Positions 15,041 through 23,100 of a DNA stretch of 32,401 nucleotides are shown here, piece by piece. The notes below the pieces were generated by a model. It was not told where the DNA came from and made no database searches. It saw only the letters and a program-made list of their open reading frames with translations. The stretch's first letter is position 1; the number at the start of each line of letters is the position of its first letter. The position numbers and the translations under genes are program-made. This DNA is from Clostridiales bacterium (GTDB taxonomy: Bacteria; Bacillota; Clostridia; Oscillospirales; Acutalibacteraceae): positions 1 to 32,401 of the forward strand of contig DXYG01000024.1 of assembly GCA_019415925.1 (NCBI GenBank), in the 5' to 3' direction.

Positions 15041-17539
15041 TCAGAACATTTCTCTCTTGCGGAGTACAAACATTACGCATGTTGCTCCAATAAGAATTGA
15101 AAGAATGATTACTGCAAGTGATGTATCACCAGTCTGAACGGTACTGTTGTTGCCGTTAGTTGATGAAGGTGTATCGCTTGTAGATTTTGAAGCTGTAGTT
15201 CCTGTTGCAGATGTTGAATCAGTTGCAGGAGCTATAACGCTTGTAGTATTTTCAACGACTGAAGACGGAGCTACTGTTTCAGGCTCTGTTGTAGCGGGTT
15301 CTACAGGTTCAGTTGTTGCAGGCTCTACAGGTTCTGTTGTTGTAGGCTCTACAGGTTCTGTTGTTGTAGGCTCAACAGGTTCAGCTGTTGTAGGCTCTAC
15401 AGGTTCTGCTGTTGTAGGCTCTACGGGTTCTATTGTTGTAGGCTCTACGGGTTCTATTGTTGTAGGCTCTACAGGTTCTGTTGTTGTAGGCTCTACGGGT
15501 TCTGTTGTTGTAGGCTCTACAGGTTCTGTTGTTGTAGGTTCAACAGCAGTTGTTGGAGCAATATAAGTAGAAGGTGTAAGTGTTGTACGAGTCTTAACGC
15601 CTGCTGACTGTGTCTGCTCGTTATCAAATACCTGACTATTGTCAACAAGAATAATTTCCTTATCTGTGTCGGATCTTAATGTTTCCTCATTAATCTCTGA
15701 TACTCTTAAAACTTCAACAGTAAGGTCAATTGTAGTTGTTACAGGAGCCTTATCTGTAAGGTCGTTTACGTTGAATGTAAACTGAGCAAACGGAGTTTCT
15801 TCGGATGAGAAATCAAAAAGATTGAGGTTAGAAGCATTGTACTTAATCTTATTCTTCAATCCTAAGTTCATAACAGCTTTGTCACCGATTACGGGACATA
15901 CTGTATCAACAGTATTGCTCTCTGAAAGTGTAAGAATTTCCGAATCATATGTTACATACCACTGTAAGTCGAGAACGTCCATATCTGACTTCATCCAGTA
16001 TGTCACAACTACTTCATTAGTAGACTTGATGTAATCAGCAGTAGCCTTCGGGAAGTAGTTTGATGTAGCATTTACAGTAAGGTAAGGAACATTAGGCTCA
16101 GGCTCAGCTGTTGTTTCAGGAACAGTTGATTCCTCTTCAGAAGGAGTTACAGTTGTTTCAGCAGTTGTAGGCTCTTCATAAGCAGAAGAAGAAAGCTGAG
16201 TTCTGCGGTCTACATGTACTGTCTTAGTAGCGTCGTCGTCAAGAACTTCTGAGAAGTTGCAAAGCATTACTTCTTCGTTAACATCACTTCTTAATGTTAA
16301 AGGATCAACTTTTGATACACGAAGAACGTTTACATCAAGGTCAACTGTTGTTGTAACAGGAACACTTGAAGAAACATCATTAACATCAAAAATAACCGAA
16401 ACATATGCCTTCTCTTCAGAAGTGAAATCGAAGAGGTAAAGGTTGGTGGCATTATACTTAATTACGCCGTCAATACCAAGATTAATTACACCTGATTTTC
16501 CGACTGAAGGACAAACAGTCTCTACAGTATTTTTGCTTGATACAGAAAGAACACTTGAATCATAGTAGAGATTCCACTGTGTATCGAGCACATCCTTTGA
16601 GGATTTCATCCAATAAGTAACTGTTACTTCTTTGGTAGCTTCATTGTACTCTGCAGTTGCCTTCGGGAAATAGTTTGAAGTTGCATTAACTGTGAGATAA
16701 GGTGTTGAAGAAGTAGCAGGCTCTGATGTATCGGTAGAAATTGTGGCATCAGTTACGTCAGGAGTTTCTGATGTAGCATCAGTTGCATCTGTTACAGGCT
16801 CTGTTTCAGGCATATCCTTTGGAGGCTGATAATCTGAAGAATAAAGTGTACCTTTTTCAGCAGACATTTCCTTTGTGGGATATGTACCGTACTCTCCCTT
16901 GCCATAGTAGAAGTACCATTCGCCGCCGCTTGTAATTTTACCGTTGAGCGGATTTTCAGTTATCATATTAGGGCTGATAACATAAATCATATTATCAAAG
17001 TCAAATGAGAATCCGAGACCATACTCTTCATCGTAGAAGAAGTTGTCAGCAAAAGCACCGAGAGCAGCCTTGTCGCCGTTGAAGCTGTCTTCCATCTCGG
17101 AGAACCAAGCTGAATCATAAATATCGCTGTCGCCGTCTGAATAGAACTGGCTTGCAATATCTACAGTCTGGATAGCTTTAGCGTAATTCGGATCTGTTGA
17201 ATCGTCACCGCCGTCATAACCGTTGTTCCAGATAATTGTTGTAGAATTTACAGGAACATCGCAGTAGTATACCTGATCAGCATCGCCGTTCTGTGCGCCG
17301 TAACCGGGCCAAGCAGTCGGGGCATCTGAACCAAGCCACCAATAAATGCCGGCATCAAAAGCGCAGTCATTATACCAATCTGAAGGCATATAGAAGTAAT
17401 ATCTGTTTGTTTCAATGCCTTCTGAGGGAGTATATCTACCCTGCTCATCAACTTCTGCCGAAACGCTTACCGCAGCAACTGCTACCATTGAAACTGTCAG
17501 CATAAGCGTGAGAAGAAGACTTATAATTTTCTTGGACAT
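15041..17539 (-). CDS. Cell-surface protein: Sas20-domain-1-like module plus two cohesin-like modules, VQTG anchor
   Basis: An 832-residue exported protein. Residues 1-28 are a signal peptide. Residues 35-235 form a module rich in exposed aromatics (RYYFYMP, GIYWW, WPGY, IIWNN), then a helical part (SEMEDSFNGDKAALGAFADNFF) and YFYYGKGEYGTYPTKE. By eye it resembles domain 1 of the R. bromii starch-binding protein Sas20. Residues 281-450 and 486-655 are two copies of a cohesin-like beta module, each opening with YLTVNATSNYFPKAT and carrying a W-x-x-x-YDS-x-L strand. Linkers are Thr/Pro/Glu-rich, with about 11 eight-residue EPTTTEPV-type repeats at about 665-755. The end is VQTG (801-804), a hydrophobic helix and RKRE. 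The ribosome site is GGGAGGAAA. Starch binding and scaffolding are inferences; no catalytic domain is visible. Confidence 0.75.
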   Translation of the reverse strand: MSKKIISLLLTLMLTVSMVAVAAVSVSAEVDEQGRYTPSEGIETNRYYFYMPSDWYNDCAFDAGIYWWLGSDAPTAWPGYGAQNGDADQVYYCDVPVNSTTIIWNNGYDGGDDSTDPNYAKAIQTVDIASQFYSDGDSDIYDSAWFSEMEDSFNGDKAALGAFADNFFYDEEYGLGFSFDFDNMIYVISPNMITENPLNGKITSGGEWYFYYGKGEYGTYPTKEMSAEKGTLYSSDYQPPKDMPETEPVTDATDATSETPDVTDATISTDTSEPATSSTPYLTVNATSNYFPKATAEYNEATKEVTVTYWMKSSKDVLDTQWNLYYDSSVLSVSSKNTVETVCPSVGKSGVINLGIDGVIKYNATNLYLFDFTSEEKAYVSVIFDVNDVSSSVPVTTTVDLDVNVLRVSKVDPLTLRSDVNEEVMLCNFSEVLDDDATKTVHVDRRTQLSSSAYEEPTTAETTVTPSEEESTVPETTAEPEPNVPYLTVNATSNYFPKATADYIKSTNEVVVTYWMKSDMDVLDLQWYVTYDSEILTLSESNTVDTVCPVIGDKAVMNLGLKNKIKYNASNLNLFDFSSEETPFAQFTFNVNDLTDKAPVTTTIDLTVEVLRVSEINEETLRSDTDKEIILVDNSQVFDNEQTQSAGVKTRTTLTPSTYIAPTTAVEPTTTEPVEPTTTEPVEPTTTEPVEPTTIEPVEPTTIEPVEPTTAEPVEPTTAEPVEPTTTEPVEPTTTEPVEPATTEPVEPATTEPETVAPSSVVENTTSVIAPATDSTSATGTTASKSTSDTPSSTNGNNSTVQTGDTSLAVIILSILIGATCVMFVLRKREMF
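15295..15545. repeat. 24-bp tandem repeat coding for the EPTTTEPV linker
   Basis: About ten units of 24 bases (plus strand GGCTCTACAGGTTCTGTTGT and variants) encode the Thr/Glu/Pro linker. Substitutions between units are few, as expected of recent duplication. The antisense open frame here (15147-15566) is a by-product. Confidence 0.9.
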
Positions 17540-17585
17540 TTAAATTTCCTCCCATTTACAATTTTCGATTATATCGGGTATATAT

Positions 17586-17614
17586 ATTATATTATAATCT
17601 CAAATAAAAATCAA
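17586..17614 (-). promoter_or_regulatory. Promoter of the 832-aa surface gene
   Basis: On the minus strand: TTGATT (17609-17614), a 17-base spacer and TATAAT (17586-17591). A short CGAT-TAT-ATCG hairpin (17566-17576) lies between it and the ribosome site. Confidence 0.7.
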
Positions 17615-17750
17615 GTATTTGCGAGAAAAAATCCACCAATTCGGTGTGTCATATTTACTAATTATTTGAAAGATTTTGTATATTAATGTTAATAACGCAA
17701 TTTATAAGGTATTCAAATGTCAAATTATGAGCATAAAGCTTACAAACTCA

Positions 17751-17777
17751 AAACGCCCCCGGTGAGAGGGAGCGTTT
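17751..17777 (-). terminator. Terminator of the 328-aa surface gene
   Basis: Minus strand: AAAACGCTCCC pairs with GGGGGCGTTTT across a short loop, with one mismatch, followed by a T-rich stretch. Confidence 0.8.
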
Positions 17778-17808
17778 TATTAAAAGCAATTATTTATTAA
17801 TCAAATAA

Positions 17809-18795
17809 TTAGTTGTACTTCTTACGTGTAAATACTACAACGCCGGATACAGCAGCTAAAACAACAAGAAGAATAACTGCATATGAAGCTTCGCCTGTCT
17901 GTACAGCGCCGCCTGATACTGTTGAAGCGGGTGTGTCAGAAGTTGAAACGGGCTTTGTTGAAGAAGCGGGGTCTGTTGAAGGCTGACCGGGCTTGTCAGA
18001 AGCGGGACCTACACTGCCGGGCTTAGTAGGTGTTGTTGCAGGCTGATCGGGAGTTGCAGGAGCATCTACAACACTCTTTAATGTTCCTTTAGACTCAGAC
18101 TCTTCTTTTGTGGGATATGTACCATACTCACCATCTCCATAATAGAAGTACAAATCTCCGGTATATGTCATCTTACCCTCAAAATTAACGTCTGTCTTAT
18201 TAAGATCAACAATATAAATCATATTGTCAAATTTAAATGAAAAACCATATTCATCATCCATAAAGAAGTTGTCAGCAAAATCTCCGAGAGCAGCCTTGTC
18301 GCCGTTGAAACTTTCTTCCATTTCAACAAACCAATCTGTATCATAAAGATCGCTGTCACCATCACTATAGAATTCAACACCAACATTAGTAGTCTGTGTG
18401 GCTTCTAAGTATTTTGGATCTTCCTTATCCTGACCGCCGTCAAGAGAGTTATTCCAAATTATTGTAGGAACATCTGTAGGACAGTCAACATAGTATACAT
18501 CTTCAACTTCACTCTTCTGAGCTAAATATCCGGGCCAAGCAACTGAACCGCCTGTACCATCAACAGCACCACAAGCATCTGTGCCCGACCACCAGTAGAT
18601 ACCGGCAGTTTTAGCGTTGTCAGTATACCAAGCCTTAGGCATTGCAAAATAGTATCTGTAGGTAGCTTCAACATTGTCACCGGGTGCATAGCAACCGTTT
18701 GTGTCGATAATAGCCGATGCACTTACAGAAGCGATAGCAGCCATAGAAGCTACAACAGAACCTGCAAGCAAAAGGCTAACGAGTTTCTTTTTCAT
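17809..18795 (-). CDS. Cell-surface protein with a Sas20-domain-1-like module, VQTG anchor
   Basis: A 328-residue exported protein. The signal peptide spans residues 1-28. The module at about 35-240 is a close paralogue of the N-terminal module of the 832-residue protein: RYYFAMPKAWY, AGIYWWSG, AWPGY, TIIWNNSLDGG, FYSDGDSDLYD, MEESFNGDKAALGDFADNFF and YFYYGDGEYGTYPTKE. A Pro/Ser/Thr linker (about 243-296) leads to VQTG (298-301), a hydrophobic helix and TRKKYN. It is essentially a single-module, wall-displayed binding protein without cohesin-like repeats. The ATG at 18795 follows GGAGGAG; a TTG five codons earlier would overlap that site. Alpha-glucan binding is inferred from the resemblance and the aromatic content. 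Confidence 0.75.
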   Translation of the reverse strand: MKKKLVSLLLAGSVVASMAAIASVSASAIIDTNGCYAPGDNVEATYRYYFAMPKAWYTDNAKTAGIYWWSGTDACGAVDGTGGSVAWPGYLAQKSEVEDVYYVDCPTDVPTIIWNNSLDGGQDKEDPKYLEATQTTNVGVEFYSDGDSDLYDTDWFVEMEESFNGDKAALGDFADNFFMDDEYGFSFKFDNMIYIVDLNKTDVNFEGKMTYTGDLYFYYGDGEYGTYPTKEESESKGTLKSVVDAPATPDQPATTPTKPGSVGPASDKPGQPSTDPASSTKPVSTSDTPASTVSGGAVQTGEASYAVILLVVLAAVSGVVVFTRKKYN

Positions 18796-18845
18796 TTTAA
18801 TCTCCTCCAATTATTTTCCGATATTAAATTAATCGGTTTTAATTA

Positions 18846-18874
18846 ATTATATAACAAATCAAAATAAATTTCAA
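18846..18874 (-). promoter_or_regulatory. Promoter of the 328-aa surface gene
   Basis: Minus strand: TTGAAA (18869-18874), a 17-base spacer and TATAAT (18846-18851). A leader hairpin, CCGAT/ATCGG at 18818-18836, precedes the ribosome site. Confidence 0.8.
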
Positions 18875-18940
18875 TAAATTGTAAAAATTTTATTTTGGCA
18901 TTTTTGACAAAGTTAAATTAATTATTTTGTTAATTAAGCT

Positions 18941-19768
18941 TTAATTTTCACTATTATTGTCATTTTCTGAAGAAATTTTAGCATCGTCACGCTTCTTGAT
19001 AATCAGAATTGCAATGATTGCCCCTACAACTACTACAACAGCAACAATAACAATGATAGGCATCATATTAAATGAACCGCTTGCGGATACATTTTCATAT
19101 CTTGTTACGTCAACATATTCTGTGGCAATCTGTGTACCGCCTACTACAGCAGAGTGATTATCCTTATTAGGGGTATTCTCTTCGCCCATACCGTCAATAT
19201 AGTTGACAAAGCTTCCCTGATTCTTTTCCAGAGTCTGTGCATCATCACTGATTACAGGTGTCTTGTCCTCAACAATAGTTTTGTCATTGACAGTTATATC
19301 GTAAGTCCACTTATAAGACTTAAGATAAGTCATATCGTCGCCGTACATCTCTGAAACAAACTGAGAAATTTCAGTTTCGCCGCCTTTGACAACCTTAAAC
19401 TCCATAGAGAGGAATTCAGCCTTACTTGCAAACGAAACCGGTGTACTGATGTTTGTCCAGTTAATCGGAATTTTATCTTCAAGATTGAGGTTGTGAATAA
19501 CACCGTCAAATTTTCCGTAGTTAACCGAATCCTTATCAAGCTCTAAATAATTATGGTCATAGAACATACGAAGTTCAAAGCCGATAATATCCTCTTTTGT
19601 ATCACTCAAATACAAAGTATATTTAATCTTATCACCGACTTTTACCTTTGCATCAGAATTTACAGTCAATTCATCGTCAGCTGCGAATGCCGTAATTGAC
19701 GTCATAAACGACAGCATAAGAACTGCTGCAAAACAAAGAGAAAGAATTTTTACTAAATGCTTTTTCAT
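18941..19768 (-). CDS. Membrane-anchored protein with a cohesin-like domain
   Basis: A 275-residue exported protein. Residues 1-30 are a signal peptide ending AFAA. Residues 33-162 look like a divergent cohesin-type domain: KVKVGDKIKYTLYLSD, IIGFELRMFYDHNYLELD, a middle loop, then FLSMEFKVVKGGETEIS, which matches the strand order of cohesins. A spacer (about 163-232) leads to one C-terminal transmembrane helix (236-257) and a charged tail. It lacks VQTG, so it is held by the membrane rather than the wall. The ribosome site is AAGGAAT. Only an AT-rich weak hairpin follows the stop, so readthrough into the 328-residue gene is possible. Cohesin identity is inferred from the pattern; no dockerin partner is visible. 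Confidence 0.65.
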   Translation of the reverse strand: MKKHLVKILSLCFAAVLMLSFMTSITAFAADDELTVNSDAKVKVGDKIKYTLYLSDTKEDIIGFELRMFYDHNYLELDKDSVNYGKFDGVIHNLNLEDKIPINWTNISTPVSFASKAEFLSMEFKVVKGGETEISQFVSEMYGDDMTYLKSYKWTYDITVNDKTIVEDKTPVISDDAQTLEKNQGSFVNYIDGMGEENTPNKDNHSAVVGGTQIATEYVDVTRYENVSASGSFNMMPIIVIVAVVVVVGAIIAILIIKKRDDAKISSENDNNSEN

Positions 19769-19799
19769 TGAGTTTCATTCCTTTACATAATATAAATAT

Positions 19800-19828
19800 A
19801 TTATATATCATATTATAAAAGATTTCAA
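19800..19828 (-). promoter_or_regulatory. Promoter of the membrane-anchored cohesin-like gene
   Basis: Minus strand: TTGAAA (19823-19828), a 17-base spacer and TATAAT (19800-19805). Confidence 0.8.
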
Positions 19829-19933
19829 CGAAAATTTATATTATTTATTTGAAGATTATGTGAAATTATAAATGTTTACTGTTAAATGAAGCTTATTAGC
19901 CAACGCTATTCAAAATTCCGCTTAATATAAATT

Positions 19934-19966
19934 AACAAGCGACAGCTTTACTTGCTGACGCTTGTT
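19934..19966. other. Intergenic hairpin
   Basis: AACAAGCG-A-CAGC and GCTG-A-CGCTTGTT form a 12-bp stem with one A-A mismatch and a seven-base loop. It lies between the terminator at 20031-20060 and the promoter at 19800-19828. There is no good T-run on either side. The rest of the intergenic 19829-20030 shows nothing else. Confidence 0.55.
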
Positions 19967-20030
19967 ATTTGACTTATCTTATTTGATTTACCTAACTATT
20001 GACAAAGAGCCGATATAAATTTTAAGAACC

Positions 20031-20060
20031 TAAAAAAACACCCTCCGAAAACGGAGGGTG
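20031..20060 (-). terminator. Terminator of the 1148-aa surface gene
   Basis: Minus strand: CACCCTCCG-TTTT-CGGAGGGTG, a perfect 9-bp stem, followed by TTTTTT. Confidence 0.92.
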
Positions 20061-20104
20061 GAAAAATATTAATTTTTATTTACAGATACCAGAATGATAC
20101 CAAA

Positions 20105-23100
20105 TTACTTTACTCTCTTACGTGTGAAGTAAAGAACACCGCAAGCAGATACAAGTACTAAGAGGATAATTACTGCCATAGAAGCATTACCGGTCTGTAC
20201 TGCGCTGCCGTTTGATGTAGTACCGCCAGTAGGTGTATCAGATGTAGCAGGCTTAACTGTTGTGCCTGTTGCACCTGTAGCATCTGTTGCAGGTGCTACA
20301 TTAGATGTTGTAGGAGCTACTGTGGGTTCTTCTGTAGGAGCCTCTGTGGGAGCTTCTGTGGGAGCTTCTGTGGGTTCTTCTGTGGGAGCCTCTGTAGGAG
20401 CTTCTGTAGGAGCCTCTGTGGGAGCTTCTGTGGGAGCTTCTGTGGGAGCTTCTGTGGGAGCCTCTGTGGGAGCTTCTGTGGGAGCCTCTGTAGGAGCTTC
20501 TGTGGGAGCTTCTGTAGGAGCTTCTGTGGGAGCTTCTGTAGGAGCTTCTGTGGGAGCTACGGGAGTGCCGACAGTGATTTCTGTATCAAGTGCTACAGGA
20601 GTTTCTGTCTTCTGAATTTCACCGTTAACAACGAGAGACTCTTCTTTAGTTTCCTCAGTAGCACCTGTTTCAGGATTTCTTTCAGAAACAGAGAGGTCTT
20701 CTACGTAGAGGTCAACAACTGTTTCACCTTCAAATGCGAGAGCCTTGAATGTTACCTGAACGAATGCCTGACCATCCTTAATGTCATAAAGACCGAGGTT
20801 AGAAGCACTACCGCTGATAACGCCGAGCATCGATGTGTCATACAAAGCACCCTCAGTTGCGAACGGCATAAAGCCACCTAAGTTGTTCTCAGGAAGAACT
20901 TCAAGAACTTCTTTATCGTAGGTGAGTTTCCACTGTGTATTGAGAAGCTGCTTAGCGCAATCGAAGTAATATGTTACTGTAACGAGATCTGTGCCTGCAT
21001 CCTTTGTTAATGTGTAGTTAGTCTCGGGGAAGTAGTTTGATGTAGCTTTGATATTAAGACCAGTTGCAGGAGCTTCTGTGGGAGCCTCTGTAGGAGCTTC
21101 TGTGGGAGCCTCTGTAGGAGCTTCTGTGGGAGCTTCTGTAGGAGCTTCTGTGGGAGCCTCAGTAGGAGCTTCTGTGGGAGCCTCAGTAGGAGCTTCTGTG
21201 GGAGCTTCTGTAGGAGCTTCTGTGGGAGCTTCTGTAGGAGCAACCTTCTCAGTAACTGTGATTGTAATCTTAGCACCTGTCTTTGAAGGATAGTCAAAGT
21301 TTGTAAGGTCGAGTCTGAGAGTTACATCAGCGAGTTCATAAGGAACATCTACAACAATGTTGCCGCCGTTGTGAACTGCATCGAACTCAACACCTGAACC
21401 GGGATATGTAGGTGATTCACCATTCTTGCCGTATCCCCAGCTGTCAGTCCAAGAACCGTTTGCAGCAAATTTAACCTGATAGTTGTCATACTCTTCGATG
21501 TCTGTGTATGTGATTTCATAAACCTTGTCAGATACTTCTGTCATAAGGTTCTGGTCATCATCAGGAAGCCAAGCTACGCCGTTGAGCCAGTTGCCGTCAC
21601 CGTTACCTACTGTGCGCACTGATTCTACAACGAGTTCAGTAGGAATTTCAACGCCTTCACCTGTTACAGTGATTTTCTTTGTAACGGGATCAAATGTAAC
21701 TGTTACGTCACATTCAGCTGTTACGTTGAATGTGAAATTGTCTTCGCCGCCGTCAACGCCATACCAGTTCTGTGTTTCGCCGATATTCTCAACAACCTTG
21801 AGCTGTAAGCCGTTATTAGGAGCTACATCGTTAAATACGATTGAATATGTGCCGTCAGCGTTGGGTGTCATAACATTGTCGGGTGAAGTTACAGGGCTGC
21901 CATCCCAAGTTGTTCCGCAAAGTTCAACTGAACCTGCTACTACATAAATAGCGTCTTCAACGGGAACTGTGGGAGCCTCTGTGGGAGTCTCTGTAGGAGT
22001 CTCTGTAGGAGCCTCTGTGGGAGCCTCTGTAGGAGCCTCTGTGGGAGCCTCTGTAGGAGCCTCTGTGGGAGCTTCTGTAGAAACAGGATTTGTAGCATCG
22101 GGGTTGTAAAGACCAGCATAAGGAACTGTTACACGAGCAGGCTGAGGTAATGACTCGTTGATAACGCCGAAGTTAACTACTTCATCTTCGTTTTCATCTT
22201 TTGTCATACCTGTTTCTTCATCAACAGTTGTAAGTGTTAATACATCAACAAAGAGATCAACTGATGTTTCGCCTGAACCGATAACCTTAAATGTTAATGT
22301 AACGAAAGGAGTTCTGCCTAAGCCTGCAAACTCATAAGCGTAGAGGCTTGTTGCATTACCCTTGATAACGCCCTTTGAAGTACCGTCATCATTCTTAACG
22401 TCATTAACAACAAGGTCATCTACCTGAGGCATGATGTTGCTGCGTCTGCCGTTCTTGTTTACTGATGCATCATACTGAAGAACGCTGGGGTCATAGTTTA
22501 AGTCCCACTGTGTGTTAAGTACATCCTTAGCACTATCAATGAAGTATGTAACTGTTACATACTCTTCACCTTCAGCAACGAATGTTGTATATGCAGGGAA
22601 GTAGTTTGAAGTAGCGTTTACTGTAAGACCTGCAGGAGCTGCTGTGGGAGCCTCTGTGGGAGCCTCTGTGGGAGCCTCTGTGGGAGCCTCTGTAGGAAGT
22701 TCTGTGGGAGCTTCTGTGGGAGCCTCTGTGGGAGCCTCTGTGGGTTCGCCGCCTGTCTTGTCAGTAACTGTTACTGTGAATGTAGCGCCTGACTTTGTAG
22801 CAAAGTCAAAGTTTGTGAGGTCGAGTCTGAGTGTTACATCAGCGAGTTCGTAGGGAACATCGATAGCCATCTGAGGATCAGGATGGTTGTAAATAGCTTC
22901 TGAAACAACGCCTGAACCTTCATATGTGCCGCCCCAGTTTGCAGCCCAGCTACCGTTAGCAGCAAACTTAACAACATAGTTATCAAACTCATCAAGGTCA
23001 GTATATGTGATTTCATATACATTAGGTGAAACCTCTGTCATGAGGTTGTCATCTGCTGCGGGATCCCAAGCTACGCCGTTAAGCCAGTTTCCGTCACCGT

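Noticed and set aside
20262..20615. Long antisense open frame coding for repeated SVGA, with similar ones at 21048-21293, 22644-22853 and 15147-15566
   Set aside because: These are by-products of the 12- and 24-bp tandem repeats read on the other strand. They have no ribosome sites or non-repetitive content.
20327..22745. Tandem repeats considered as a CRISPR array
   Set aside because: Units are 12 bp with no unique spacers and are in frame within a secreted protein.
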